NCBI GenBank assembly: GCA_041180805.1 | Contig: JBEGQX010000079.1 | Location: forward strand, 1-28,648 | DNA from: JBEGQX01 sp041180805 | Lineage (GTDB): Bacteria > Planctomycetota > Planctomycetia > Gemmatales > Gemmataceae | Direction: 5' to 3' | Length of the DNA: 28,648 nt | Shown here: positions 1-6,581 of the stretch, one piece after another | How positions within the stretch are numbered: the first letter of the stretch is position 1 | How the letters are laid out: each line of letters opens with the position of its first letter | Position numbers and translations under genes: made by a program | The notes under the pieces: generated by a model | The model's input: the letters and a program-made list of their open reading frames with translations, nothing else | What the model was told of the DNA's origin: nothing | Database searches by the model: none

Positions 1-691
1 AGGTACCATTGCCGTTACCCAGTAGCACGTTGACGGAAGATGAATTATTATTCGTGGTAACGATATCCAGCTTGCCATCATTGTTCACATCGCCCAATGT
101 GAGGAGATATGGCTGTGTCCCTGAGGCAAAGGTTTGCTGGGCTTGGAAGGTGCCATCCCCGTTACCCAGCAGCACGCTGGCATTGTTGCCAAATTGATTT
201 GCGGCCACCATATCCAGCCTGCCATCGCCGTTCACATCTCCCAAAGTAACCGAGCGTGGGCTTGACCCCACGGTATAGTTTTGCTTAGCAGCAAACGAAG
301 GTAAGGCTGTGATGGTGGGTAAATCCACCAGGTTCACACCCAGAGAGCCACTCCCCGTTATTCCGGTAACACTTACGGTATAGGTGGAACCCGACCCGCT
401 AACCCCGGTAATGGTACCCCCTGCCACCGTGCCGGTTGTTACCAATTGAAAATCGGCAGCATCCACCCCAATGACCGGTTGATTAAAGTTTACGGTAAAA
501 CTGGCGCTGCTGGTAGAATTGCCGCCAGGTGCTGTAATGGAAACCGCATAGGGATATGCCGGGGAAAACGGCACCGCAGGCACTATCCTATCTTCTAGAG
601 AAAGCAGCTTTAGCTTAGGCTTGGAAGGTTTCGCTTTGGCAGAAGAAAAAACCTTGGCAAATATCTTTCGAAAATAATACTTGTAATTCAT
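1..691 (-). CDS. Exported FG-GAP/VCBS repeat protein, N-terminal part (runs off left edge)
   Basis: I translated the minus strand from the ATG at 691, and the frame stays open to the window edge (about 230 residues). The first 25 residues are basic and carry no classical signal peptide. They are followed by LSLEDRIVPA, a motif seen near the N-terminus of many large planctomycete surface or exported proteins. Residues about 45-130 form a Ser/Thr/Gly-rich beta domain. From about residue 145 two FG-GAP/VCBS-like repeats appear, each with a calcium-loop pattern (LGDVNGDGRLD, LGDVNNDGKLD) followed by a VLLGNGxGTF unit. Such repeats build beta-propellers, often in surface proteins. The likely place is outside the cytoplasm, and the function is unknown. 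The C-terminal part lies outside this window, so total length and any enzymatic domain cannot be judged. Confidence 0.85.
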   Translation of the reverse strand, partial: MNYKYYFRKIFAKVFSSAKAKPSKPKLKLLSLEDRIVPAVPFSPAYPYAVSITAPGGNSTSSASFTVNFNQPVIGVDAADFQLVTTGTVAGGTITGVSGSGSTYTVSVTGITGSGSLGVNLVDLPTITALPSFAAKQNYTVGSSPRSVTLGDVNGDGRLDMVAANQFGNNASVLLGNGDGTFQAQQTFASGTQPYLLTLGDVNNDGKLDIVTTNNNSSSVNVLLGNGNGT

Positions 692-1399
692 TTTAAAAAC
701 CCCAATTGGAAGTAAGGAAATTCAGGAAATATACTCTCAAAAGTGTGGATTACGCAATTAAACGAGTTATTTGGCCTATATCGGCCTACATAACTATTTT
801 ATTTAAATAACCCATTACTCCTCGCCAATATTTGTCGGTTGTCCAACATAAATATAATAGTCTTTACGAAACTGTAAATCCTTTTGTTCAGATAAAATCG
901 AATAGATTGTGAGATTTCGAGATGATTTTAAGCCTCAACGGCTTTCTTTTATTAAAATAGCGGTAAATTAATCGTCAAAAGTTTATTTCAGTGTAAAACA
1001 AATGCCAATTTGGCAGTCATTTGTTAGCTTTAATCATCTCTTCATTGTTGGAACGCCGGAATCGATTTCTTTTTTCGCTCTCTGCGTCTTCTCGGTGAAT
1101 GTTTTATTCTTAAAAGTATTCGCCACGGAATAACACGGAAGTGGCCCCGTATCCGCAAGGGGGACGAAGACACCGGCATTATTTCCGCCCGCCCTTGCTC
1201 CGCTGATAAACTATAAAAATTTTTAAGTCATAGTTTAGAAAACACACTTAAATACAAATTCCCTCACTTAATTCAGCCCAAAAGCGCGTCATAATCTGTT
1301 GAAGAAAAGCATAATTATCGCCCGATAGCAAAACAGCTTCGCCTCTTCATGTTACTTCCATTCGGAAGAATATTTACACACTTTTTTAAGGAGACTTTT
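692..1399. other. AT-rich gap between the FG-GAP gene and the AAA+ operon
   Basis: I see no credible coding frame here. It is the shared upstream region of two divergent genes. It contains an inverted repeat at 997-1025 (arms AACAAATG/CATTTGTT), another at 1208-1236 (arms AAACTAT/ATAGTTT around an A5T5 core), a small hairpin at 1355-1369 (CTTCC/GGAAG) in the leader of the AAA+ gene, and a degenerate repeat-like stretch at 1072-1141. No convincing -35/-10 pair was found. If the AAA+ operon lies on an island, the left junction could be in this gap, but no copy of the tRNA-Ser 3' end is visible. Confidence 0.6.
1072..1141. repeat. Possible degenerate interspersed repeat (CTCTGCGTC / CCACGGAATAACACGGAA type)
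   Basis: The stretch contains CTCTCTGCGTCTTCTCGGTGAA at about 1078-1099 and GCCACGGAATAACACGGAA at about 1123-1141. From memory, short intergenic sequences of the style 'CTCTGCGTCTCTGCGGTGAA' and 'CCACGGAATACACGGAA' recur in many planctomycete and verrucomicrobial genomes as non-coding interspersed repeats. Only one copy is present in this window, so the call rests on recollection and not on repetition seen here. Confidence 0.3.
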
Positions 1400-2533
1400 A
1401 TGTCTAAGTCCGTGGTTTTGAATCAATCGATCCAGGAAAAATTTCATCGCACCCGGGAGGAACTATCAAATGTTTTAGTCGAGAGGGATCAAGAAATTGA
1501 TCTCCTTTTGAGTTCGCTGATCTGCAAAGAAAACCCGTTGCTAATCGGCCCGCCAGGCACTGGTAAAAGCATGCTTGTCGATGCTCTCTTGAGCTGGATG
1601 CAAGGCACCAAGTTTTCAATTTTATTTAGTAAATTCAGTATGCCCGAGGAAATCTTCGGCCCTGTTTCGCTTCATGGATTGAAGAACGATAAATTCATTC
1701 GCATCACCGAAGGGAAACTCCCTTGCGCTAATATCGCCTTTGGCGATGAAATTTTCAATGCGAGTTCTGGAATCCTAAACACGCTTTTGAAAATCCTAAA
1801 CGAGCGAGTTTACGAGCAGGGTGATGGATCTAAAATCAAGGTGCCATTAAAGCTTTTTGTTGGTGCTGCCAACCAGTGGCCGCATGAGCAAGATGGTGGC
1901 AAGGAACTAGGCGCATTATTTGACAGATTCCTTATGCGCAAACGAGTTTTGCCCATTGTTTCCAAAGCAGGCAAAGAGAGACTTTGGTGGAATCAACCAA
2001 ACGAGGTTAAGCTCACTTCCACGATCAGTCCTGAGGAAATCGAAACAGCCCAAATTGAGAGTACAGCAATCCCTTGGACTGCGCATGCCAAAGAAGCTTT
2101 TCAATTGATCATCATGCAACTTGCCAAGGAGGGAATTTCGCCTGGGGATCGCAGGCAAGCAAAAAGCGTGAAAGCTGTTCAAGCTTACTGCTATCTGGAA
2201 GGTAAAAACCAAGTCGAACTTGAACATTTACAAATACTTACTTCGATCCTTTGGGAATCTCCTTTAGAGCAACCAGAAAAAGTGATGCAAATCGTTTTGA
2301 AGGTTGCAAATCCAACAGGCATGAGAGTGAATTCCCTTCTCATCGAGGTAGAGCAGATTTGTGAAAATACAGATTTAAAACAGCTAGCTCAGGCTGCAGT
2401 TGCAGCTTCCAAGCTATCTGAAATTGAAAAACAATTGCACGCGCTTGGGAATCATCCTAAGGCTGCAACAGCTAGAAAACATGTTCGTGAGCAAATCAAA
2501 AAGATCAAGCTAGCCTCAATCGAGGCAATTTAA
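1400..2533 (+). CDS. RavA/MoxR-type AAA+ ATPase (first gene of ternary operon)
   Basis: A 377-residue AAA+ ATPase of the MoxR group, closest in pattern to RavA. Visible motifs are Walker A GPPGTGKS (residues 50-57), the RavA-like stretch FSMPEEIFGPVSLHGLK (79-95), Walker B IAFGDE (112-117), LNTLLKILNER (126-136), sensor-1 Asn in AANQWP (N158), and an arginine finger in LFDRF (R176). The family forms hexamers that remodel substrates delivered by a VWA partner. The C-terminal part (about 200-377) is helical and lacks recognisable motifs. I chose ATG 1400 over the in-frame ATG 51 bases upstream because AAGGAG (1388-1393) sits 6 nt before it. The VWA gene follows after 17 nt, so the two are surely co-transcribed. 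The target is unknown. Confidence 0.9.
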   Translation: MSKSVVLNQSIQEKFHRTREELSNVLVERDQEIDLLLSSLICKENPLLIGPPGTGKSMLVDALLSWMQGTKFSILFSKFSMPEEIFGPVSLHGLKNDKFIRITEGKLPCANIAFGDEIFNASSGILNTLLKILNERVYEQGDGSKIKVPLKLFVGAANQWPHEQDGGKELGALFDRFLMRKRVLPIVSKAGKERLWWNQPNEVKLTSTISPEEIETAQIESTAIPWTAHAKEAFQLIIMQLAKEGISPGDRRQAKSVKAVQAYCYLEGKNQVELEHLQILTSILWESPLEQPEKVMQIVLKVANPTGMRVNSLLIEVEQICENTDLKQLAQAAVAASKLSEIEKQLHALGNHPKAATARKHVREQIKKIKLASIEAI

Positions 2534-2550
2534 CCCAAGGAGATTTACTT

Positions 2551-3879
2551 ATGAAAGAAGAGTCTGATTTCTTGAAGGATTTTGATGATGCAGCTTCCAT
2601 GCAAATGGAAACTGAAACTATCAAGCCCCGTTGTGCTATGGAGGTTGATGATTGGGGTTTTCGAAGAGGAACCCAGCTTTTGGAGGAAAGTGAACGGCTT
2701 CAGGCTTTGGATATTTCAAAAGAGGCGGTGGTGGATTTTCATGGGGTAGTTTTTGAACCTGATCCCAAGTTAAATGCTTCCTGTGTGGATGAGTCCCGAT
2801 TGAAGTTCCTGCAGCAACTCATGGAAACCAATGAATTTCAAAGTTTGCATGCCTCAACCCAGATGCAACCATGCGTAAGCGAAGTCGGAGCAACTGCCCT
2901 CGCGGAACAGTTTGTTGCTCAGAGTAAAAAGTCCTCGTCTGAAGATAAAGATCACAACGAGTTTTCCAATCTCCGAGCTATCGGAAAGGCGCTAGAGCAA
3001 GCTAGGGAGGAAGTGGAGCTTGCTCATGAATCCGCAGCAGCGCTTGGTTTTGGAAAAGGGCAACCTGGAAGTAACGATGCCAAGAGAATTGGTGCGATTT
3101 ACAAAAGGGTGCGCTCGAGCAAAATTTTGCACAAGATTTGCAATCTTGCAGGGAAGTTCCGAAGGCTTGCGCAAGCGAAGCAAAGGCAGAAGACGGAGCA
3201 GGGCTTTGATGAACTGCTTGGCATGAAAGCTGACAACGATCTGGGCAGGATGCTGCCTCAGGAATTGGCTGCATTGCTGGATCCGGTTCTTGAGCAAAAT
3301 GTATTGCGTCAATTTGTGGAAAGGGAGCTTTGGTGCAGGGAGTTTCAAAGTTTTGAACCAGTTGGCAAAGGCCCCCTAATCTGTGTTGTCGACGAAAGCG
3401 GAAGTTTAGAAGGGGATCGCAATCATGCTGCAAAAGCTTTGGCTTTGGCGCTTGCTTGGATTGCCAGGCAGCAGAAACGCTGGTGCGCTTTGATCGCTTA
3501 TTCCGGGGATAGTGGCGAAAGGATTTTGCCATTACCTTTGGGAAAGTGGGATGAAGTTGCACTAATGAATTGGCTTGAAGCTTATATAGGCATGGGTTCA
3601 GACTTGGATGTTCCGGTTCGAGAGATGCCCATGTTTTATGAAAGTTTAAACGCACCCAAAGGAAAAACTGACCTGATTTTCATAACTGAAGGGGCGTGTA
3701 GCATCCCTGCTAAACTTGCAAAGACTTTCAACGATTGGAAGCGATCGGTGCAAGCGAAGCTTATCACACTAGTGATTGATAACGAGCCTAATGATCTTGG
3801 GAAAATCAGTGACGAGGTCCACCGAATTCGTTCGGTGGATGTTTTGGAATATGGAATCGAGCGAATTTTATCCATTTAA
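2551..3879 (+). CDS. ViaA-like von Willebrand factor A (VWA) protein
   Basis: A 442-residue protein with AAGGAG 9 nt before its ATG. The N-terminal 270 residues are mostly helical and charged. The C-terminal 170 residues form a VWA domain: GPLICVVDESGSLEG holds the MIDAS DxSxS (D281, S283, S285), and the layout resembles E. coli ViaA, the partner of RavA. Two MIDAS positions are unusual: the expected Thr is replaced by Ser in GMGSDLD (S350), and the expected Asp in the later 'TDG'-type loop is Glu in FITEGACS (E380). Metal binding may therefore be altered. VWA partners of MoxR ATPases usually act as substrate adaptors. The position between the ATPase and an unassigned third protein supports one complex. 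The VWA fold and pairing are well supported. The role is inferred. Confidence 0.88.
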   Translation: MKEESDFLKDFDDAASMQMETETIKPRCAMEVDDWGFRRGTQLLEESERLQALDISKEAVVDFHGVVFEPDPKLNASCVDESRLKFLQQLMETNEFQSLHASTQMQPCVSEVGATALAEQFVAQSKKSSSEDKDHNEFSNLRAIGKALEQAREEVELAHESAAALGFGKGQPGSNDAKRIGAIYKRVRSSKILHKICNLAGKFRRLAQAKQRQKTEQGFDELLGMKADNDLGRMLPQELAALLDPVLEQNVLRQFVERELWCREFQSFEPVGKGPLICVVDESGSLEGDRNHAAKALALALAWIARQQKRWCALIAYSGDSGERILPLPLGKWDEVALMNWLEAYIGMGSDLDVPVREMPMFYESLNAPKGKTDLIFITEGACSIPAKLAKTFNDWKRSVQAKLITLVIDNEPNDLGKISDEVHRIRSVDVLEYGIERILSI

Positions 3880-3893
3880 TTTAGGAGACAACT

Positions 3894-4796
3894 ATGAGCG
3901 AAAACAAAAGGCCCTTTCCAATCCAGTCCTGGGTTGGAGAGGGCAAGGTTGGTGGAAAGATGCTTGGGGAAATCATCACTTGGAAGGTTAATGGTGTTGC
4001 GATCAGCCATGCAAATTTGATATCAGGTTTGATGGCAAGCGATTTGGATTGCGATGTTGCAAGGGAACTTGCGCCGAGAAATGCGTTTGCAAGGGCTTGC
4101 AGCAAACTGGATAGCGAGCGAATCATTCGCAAGGTTGCGGAGGATCATGCAACAATCACTTTTCAATTCACACGGGAAGCTCTTGAAGACGGAAAATTCA
4201 GCTATCACTTTGAGAGTTTGATTTTCGTAAATAAGCATTCTGGGAAAATAACATCAGAAAATTTGGAGCTAGAACAACTTGCAAAGGAAGAATTTTGCCG
4301 TTGTATGGAGGCAAGAACTGCCACTGATGTAACACGGCTTATTCAACGACTATTCGAAAGACACGCTGACCTATTTTCGATAAGGGATCAGGGCGGTGTG
4401 TATTTCGTGCCAGAAGTTCATCATAATTTTATTGCAAAGGTGGAAAATTTCCTAAGGACCATTGGAGGCATTTTGCAACGGTTTCCGATTCCTGCGGGTT
4501 CACCTCAAGGGGATCGCGCGGTTCAAGATGCGGTTGCCAGTGGTTTGCAAGGAATCATTGAGGAACATTTGGAAGCGGTGAGAATGTTTGGGGAAGACAC
4601 ACGCCCTGAGACTTTACGCAGGGCAGAGGAAAAAGTTCGTGCAACCAAACTGAAGATCGAAGGGTACAGCTTTTATTTAGATAAAAAGCGTGAAGATTTG
4701 GAAGCAAGTTTACAGCAGGCTTCTGAATTGTTGCAATCAAGGATGAGTTTTTTGATAAAGGCGCAATCTGAGGAAGCGGAGTTGGTTTTGGTTTAA
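3894..4796 (+). CDS. Uncharacterised 300-aa protein, third member of the AAA+/VWA operon
   Basis: I do not recognise this protein with confidence. It starts at an ATG 7 nt after AGGAG and 14 nt after the VWA stop, so it is part of the same operon. No signal peptide or membrane segment is seen. Residues 1-130 look like a mixed alpha/beta domain with several aromatic strands (SWVGEGKVGGKMLGEI; ATITFQFTREAL). Residues 130-200 contain FVPEVHHNFIAKVENFL. Residues 200-290 are long charged helices likely to form a coiled coil (RRAEEKVRATKLKIE; KKREDLEASLQQASELL). The outline faintly recalls the DUF6744 family, but I cannot verify this. It may be the effector, regulator or substrate receptor of the ATPase pair. 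The gene ends just before a strong terminator. Confidence 0.85.
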   Translation: MSENKRPFPIQSWVGEGKVGGKMLGEIITWKVNGVAISHANLISGLMASDLDCDVARELAPRNAFARACSKLDSERIIRKVAEDHATITFQFTREALEDGKFSYHFESLIFVNKHSGKITSENLELEQLAKEEFCRCMEARTATDVTRLIQRLFERHADLFSIRDQGGVYFVPEVHHNFIAKVENFLRTIGGILQRFPIPAGSPQGDRAVQDAVASGLQGIIEEHLEAVRMFGEDTRPETLRRAEEKVRATKLKIEGYSFYLDKKREDLEASLQQASELLQSRMSFLIKAQSEEAELVLV

Positions 4797-4821
4797 TGAG
4801 GATTTAAATTTCAAAGATTTG

Positions 4822-4860
4822 GGCCCTGTGGCTTGTAGCCATGGGGCCTTTTTTATTTTT
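4822..4860 (+). terminator. Rho-independent terminator closing the AAA+/VWA operon
   Basis: A 12-bp stem (4822-4833 with 4837-4848, arms GGCCCTGTGGCT and AGCCATGGGGCC with two G-U pairs) and a 3-nt loop are followed by TTTTTTATTTTT. It lies 25 nt after the stop of the third gene. The next Shine-Dalgarno sequence begins immediately after the T-tract. Confidence 0.88.
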
Positions 4861-4871
4861 AAGGGGTAATA

Positions 4872-5033
4872 ATGAGCGAGCGTGATTTGTATAAAACGGT
4901 TGCGAAAGTTACAGGTGAAGATATTGAAAGACTTAGGCGAATGGGGTTTCGCATCAAGGTGATCAAGGCACGAAATAAAAAACCTGAGATAATTCCTGAT
5001 ACAGAGTTAGACCAGGAAGTTCGAGTGAAATGA
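4872..5033 (+). CDS. Small 53-aa charged protein, unknown function
   Basis: The frame begins at ATG 4872, 5 nt after AAGGGG (4861-4866), which directly abuts the T-tract of the terminator. The product is 53 residues, strongly charged, and starts MSERDLYKTVAKVTGED. The stretch TGEDIERLRRMGFRIKVI could form a short helix-turn-helix-like or wing element, but this is only an impression. There is no signal peptide or membrane segment. A stem-loop follows 10 nt after the stop. The codon use is consistent with the neighbours. I judge it real because of the Shine-Dalgarno site, the clean flanking hairpins and the sensible amino-acid composition. Without homologues this stays moderate. Confidence 0.55.
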   Translation: MSERDLYKTVAKVTGEDIERLRRMGFRIKVIKARNKKPEIIPDTELDQEVRVK

Positions 5034-5043
5034 ATCTGAGTCA

Positions 5044-5080
5044 TGCCAGCCATTCACCAAGAGTGGCTGGCAACTTTTTA
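5044..5080 (+). terminator. Stem-loop with T-tract downstream of the 53-aa ORF
   Basis: A perfect 9-bp stem TGCCAGCCA/TGGCTGGCA (5044-5052 with 5064-5072) with an 11-nt loop is followed by ACTTTTTA. The T-run merges into AAGGAG (5080-5085), the Shine-Dalgarno site of the next small ORF, so this could also act as an attenuator. Confidence 0.65.
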
Positions 5081-5092
5081 AGGAGAACAATC

Positions 5093-5244
5093 ATGGGAGC
5101 AAAAAAAAATTAAACGTGGCATACCTTAATGGAAGTTTGATAGGCGGCGGCTTGATTGGACTTTGTTTTCAATCTATGAGTGCGTTTGTCTTTGCAACAA
5201 TTTTTCTGATTGCTTGCGGATTTTACAACCGAAATATCAGATAA
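5093..5244 (+). CDS. Putative 50-aa membrane protein read across an A9 run (frameshift or pseudogene)
   Basis: ATG 5093 stands 7 nt after a strong AAGGAG. Read literally it stops after six codons (MGAKKN, TAA at 5111-5113). The codons run through nine consecutive A residues (5101-5109). One base of slippage there (-1) opens a frame to the TAA at 5242, giving 50 residues. That product starts MGAKKKLNVAYLNG and has two hydrophobic stretches, SLIGGGLIGLCF and SAFVFATIFLIACGFY, ending in basic YNRNIR. It looks like a genuine two-helix membrane protein, which is unlikely by chance. Explanations are programmed -1 frameshifting or transcriptional slippage on A9, a homopolymer sequencing error, or a broken gene. 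The sequence cannot decide between them. Confidence 0.45.
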
Positions 5245-5361
5245 AAAACTGCTCATATATTTAAAAAAACCCCTTCTTATTTGGAAAATCAATCTTGATG
5301 ATTATCACGAATTAAATTCAAGTGGATACAGTGAAAAAAGTACATTTTTAATGGTATAACG

Positions 5362-6024
5362 ATGATGAATCATAAACCGAACCCCTGTATTCACCCACGC
5401 ACGAAACAATTCATGGCCGGTTTAAAGATTACTCTTGGGTTTGAAGAACACCGAACTGACTATTGGTATAGCCTTCCAGAGATCAACAGAAAATATCTGG
5501 CCAAGAAATTTAAAATTTCAAACCAGGAGGACAACGATGAGCTTTCAATGCCTATGGAAAACCCTTGGGAATTGCTCCATGCTCTTACGGGAAAACCGGA
5601 AGGCTATTGCGTGGTTGAGATTGCACACCAACTGAAACTTATAGATTCCAATAAAAAATCTGATTTATTAAACGAGATTTTTGGTTCTGACCAAGAATTG
5701 AAAATCTCAAAAAAAGTAATAAACCCTAGGACTGAAAAACCTGTCTGGAACAGGAGTGAAGGAGTGCTGTACTTTAGGGGCAAAATTGTTTTGAAAACAC
5801 AAGTCCGCAAAAAATTGACCATATCCCAGGAGATTCTTGAGGCTTTTCAAAACCAAAAATGGCCTGAAAAAACAATCGATCCTTTCAGCAAGACTATAAA
5901 GACTGACCGCCGATTCAGTGTAAATTATTTAAACAAGTTGTCAAAAACAAGCGGCTTATCTTTTTCGCGGTCGCCTGACCGAAAATATATTCATTGGCAT
6001 TTTCCAAATCAAAAGGCTCTTTAA
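5362..6024 (+). CDS. Hypothetical 220-aa protein with a planctomycete-type C-terminal domain
   Basis: The function is unknown. It starts at one of two adjacent ATGs (5362, 5365) without a clear Shine-Dalgarno site. Residues 130-218 carry a pattern that I recall from many planctomycete hypothetical proteins: a strand pair (VLYFRGKIVLK), then ILEAFQNQKWPEKTIDPF (158-175), then a 'LNK' helix (YLNKLSKTSGLSF), ending in a strand with IHWHF. In those relatives the consensus is roughly ILDAFQ..GWP..IDDP followed by an LN(K/R) helix and I.W. The fold may be a winged helix, but I have no proof. Residues 1-120 are less conserved-looking. The AT-rich codon use and position beside the excisionase and integrase suggest it belongs to the island. 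Confidence 0.7.
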   Translation: MMNHKPNPCIHPRTKQFMAGLKITLGFEEHRTDYWYSLPEINRKYLAKKFKISNQEDNDELSMPMENPWELLHALTGKPEGYCVVEIAHQLKLIDSNKKSDLLNEIFGSDQELKISKKVINPRTEKPVWNRSEGVLYFRGKIVLKTQVRKKLTISQEILEAFQNQKWPEKTIDPFSKTIKTDRRFSVNYLNKLSKTSGLSFSRSPDRKYIHWHFPNQKAL

Positions 6025-6045
6025 TCAAAAGAATATTGATGGCCT

Positions 6046-6076
6046 GCATCTGGTTGCTGAGACCAGATGCTTTCCC
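6046..6076 (+). terminator. Stem-loop after the 220-aa gene (weak terminator)
   Basis: A perfect 9-bp stem GCATCTGGT/ACCAGATGC (6046-6054 with 6062-6070) with a 7-nt loop is followed by TTTCCCTT. The stem is good but the T-tract is short. It lies 21 nt after the upstream stop codon. Confidence 0.5.
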
Positions 6077-6206
6077 TTCCTGTTTTGCACGACTTTTACA
6101 CGGGTTTTGCAAGGCATTTAGCATTCTTTGTCGTTGATCAAAATGATACTCGATACCAGAATTAATTTATGGCGGCACGGATGACCGCATTAATGAATTT
6201 GCGCAC

Positions 6207-6212
6207 GGAGGT
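6207..6212 (+). promoter_or_regulatory. Shine-Dalgarno GGAGGT deciding the excisionase start at 6220
   Basis: A full GGAGGT lies 7 nt before ATG 6220, whereas the upstream in-frame ATGs at 6169 and 6181 have none. A second in-frame ATG (6322) has its own AAGGAG at 6310-6315, so two products are possible. Confidence 0.6.
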
Positions 6213-6219
6213 CAAAAAA

Positions 6220-6570
6220 ATGGAAAAACATTTCACCAAGGCTATTAACCAGGAAAAGAAGGCTGATACCTCAGCTTACTTTTCAAAATCAACAAAAAAT
6301 TCTGTTAACAAGGAGACGCTCATGTCAATGGGTCAATTGATGGACGCCAAGGAGTTTCAAATCCATTCCAAATTGTCGAAATCGACAATCCAAAGGCGAA
6401 TTCTAGATGGCAGTTTAAAAGTTTGGCAACCCGGCGGTAAAGGCACCCGGGTCCTAATTTACGCTGACAACCTTCTGAGAAGCAGGGAAACGAAAGCATT
6501 CCAACCCGAATTCAGGGAGCCTGATAAAAACAAAAAAAATAATAACACTTCACCACGCTGGTTGAAATAA
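6220..6570 (+). CDS. Excisionase-like HTH DNA-binding protein
   Basis: The protein has 116 residues from ATG 6220. Residues about 38-86 form a MerR/excisionase-type helix-turn-helix: LMDAKEFQIHSKLSKSTIQR for the two helices, followed by a wing (VWQPGGKGTRVLIYADNLL). This layout is typical of HTH_17 excisionase and recombination directionality proteins, which bind the attachment site and steer the integrase. The first 34 residues and the Lys/Asn-rich tail look disordered. The integrase gene begins 11 nt downstream, so the pair is probably co-transcribed. A shorter 82-residue form from ATG 6322 would start right before the HTH and match the usual small size of such proteins. The DNA-binding call is firm. 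The specific role as excisionase is inferred from the neighbour. Confidence 0.75.
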   Translation: MEKHFTKAINQEKKADTSAYFSKSTKNSVNKETLMSMGQLMDAKEFQIHSKLSKSTIQRRILDGSLKVWQPGGKGTRVLIYADNLLRSRETKAFQPEFREPDKNKKNNNTSPRWLK

Positions 6571-6581
6571 AAGGAGTCGCC

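Noticed and set aside
3002..3655. 217-aa open frame on the minus strand
   Set aside because: It is antisense to the VWA gene, with low-complexity composition.
5537..5635. Internal 32-codon frame preceded by AGGAGG (5525-5530)
   Set aside because: It lies fully inside the 220-aa gene, and the product (MSFQCLWKTLGNCSM...) has no recognisable feature. The ribosome-like site may be chance.
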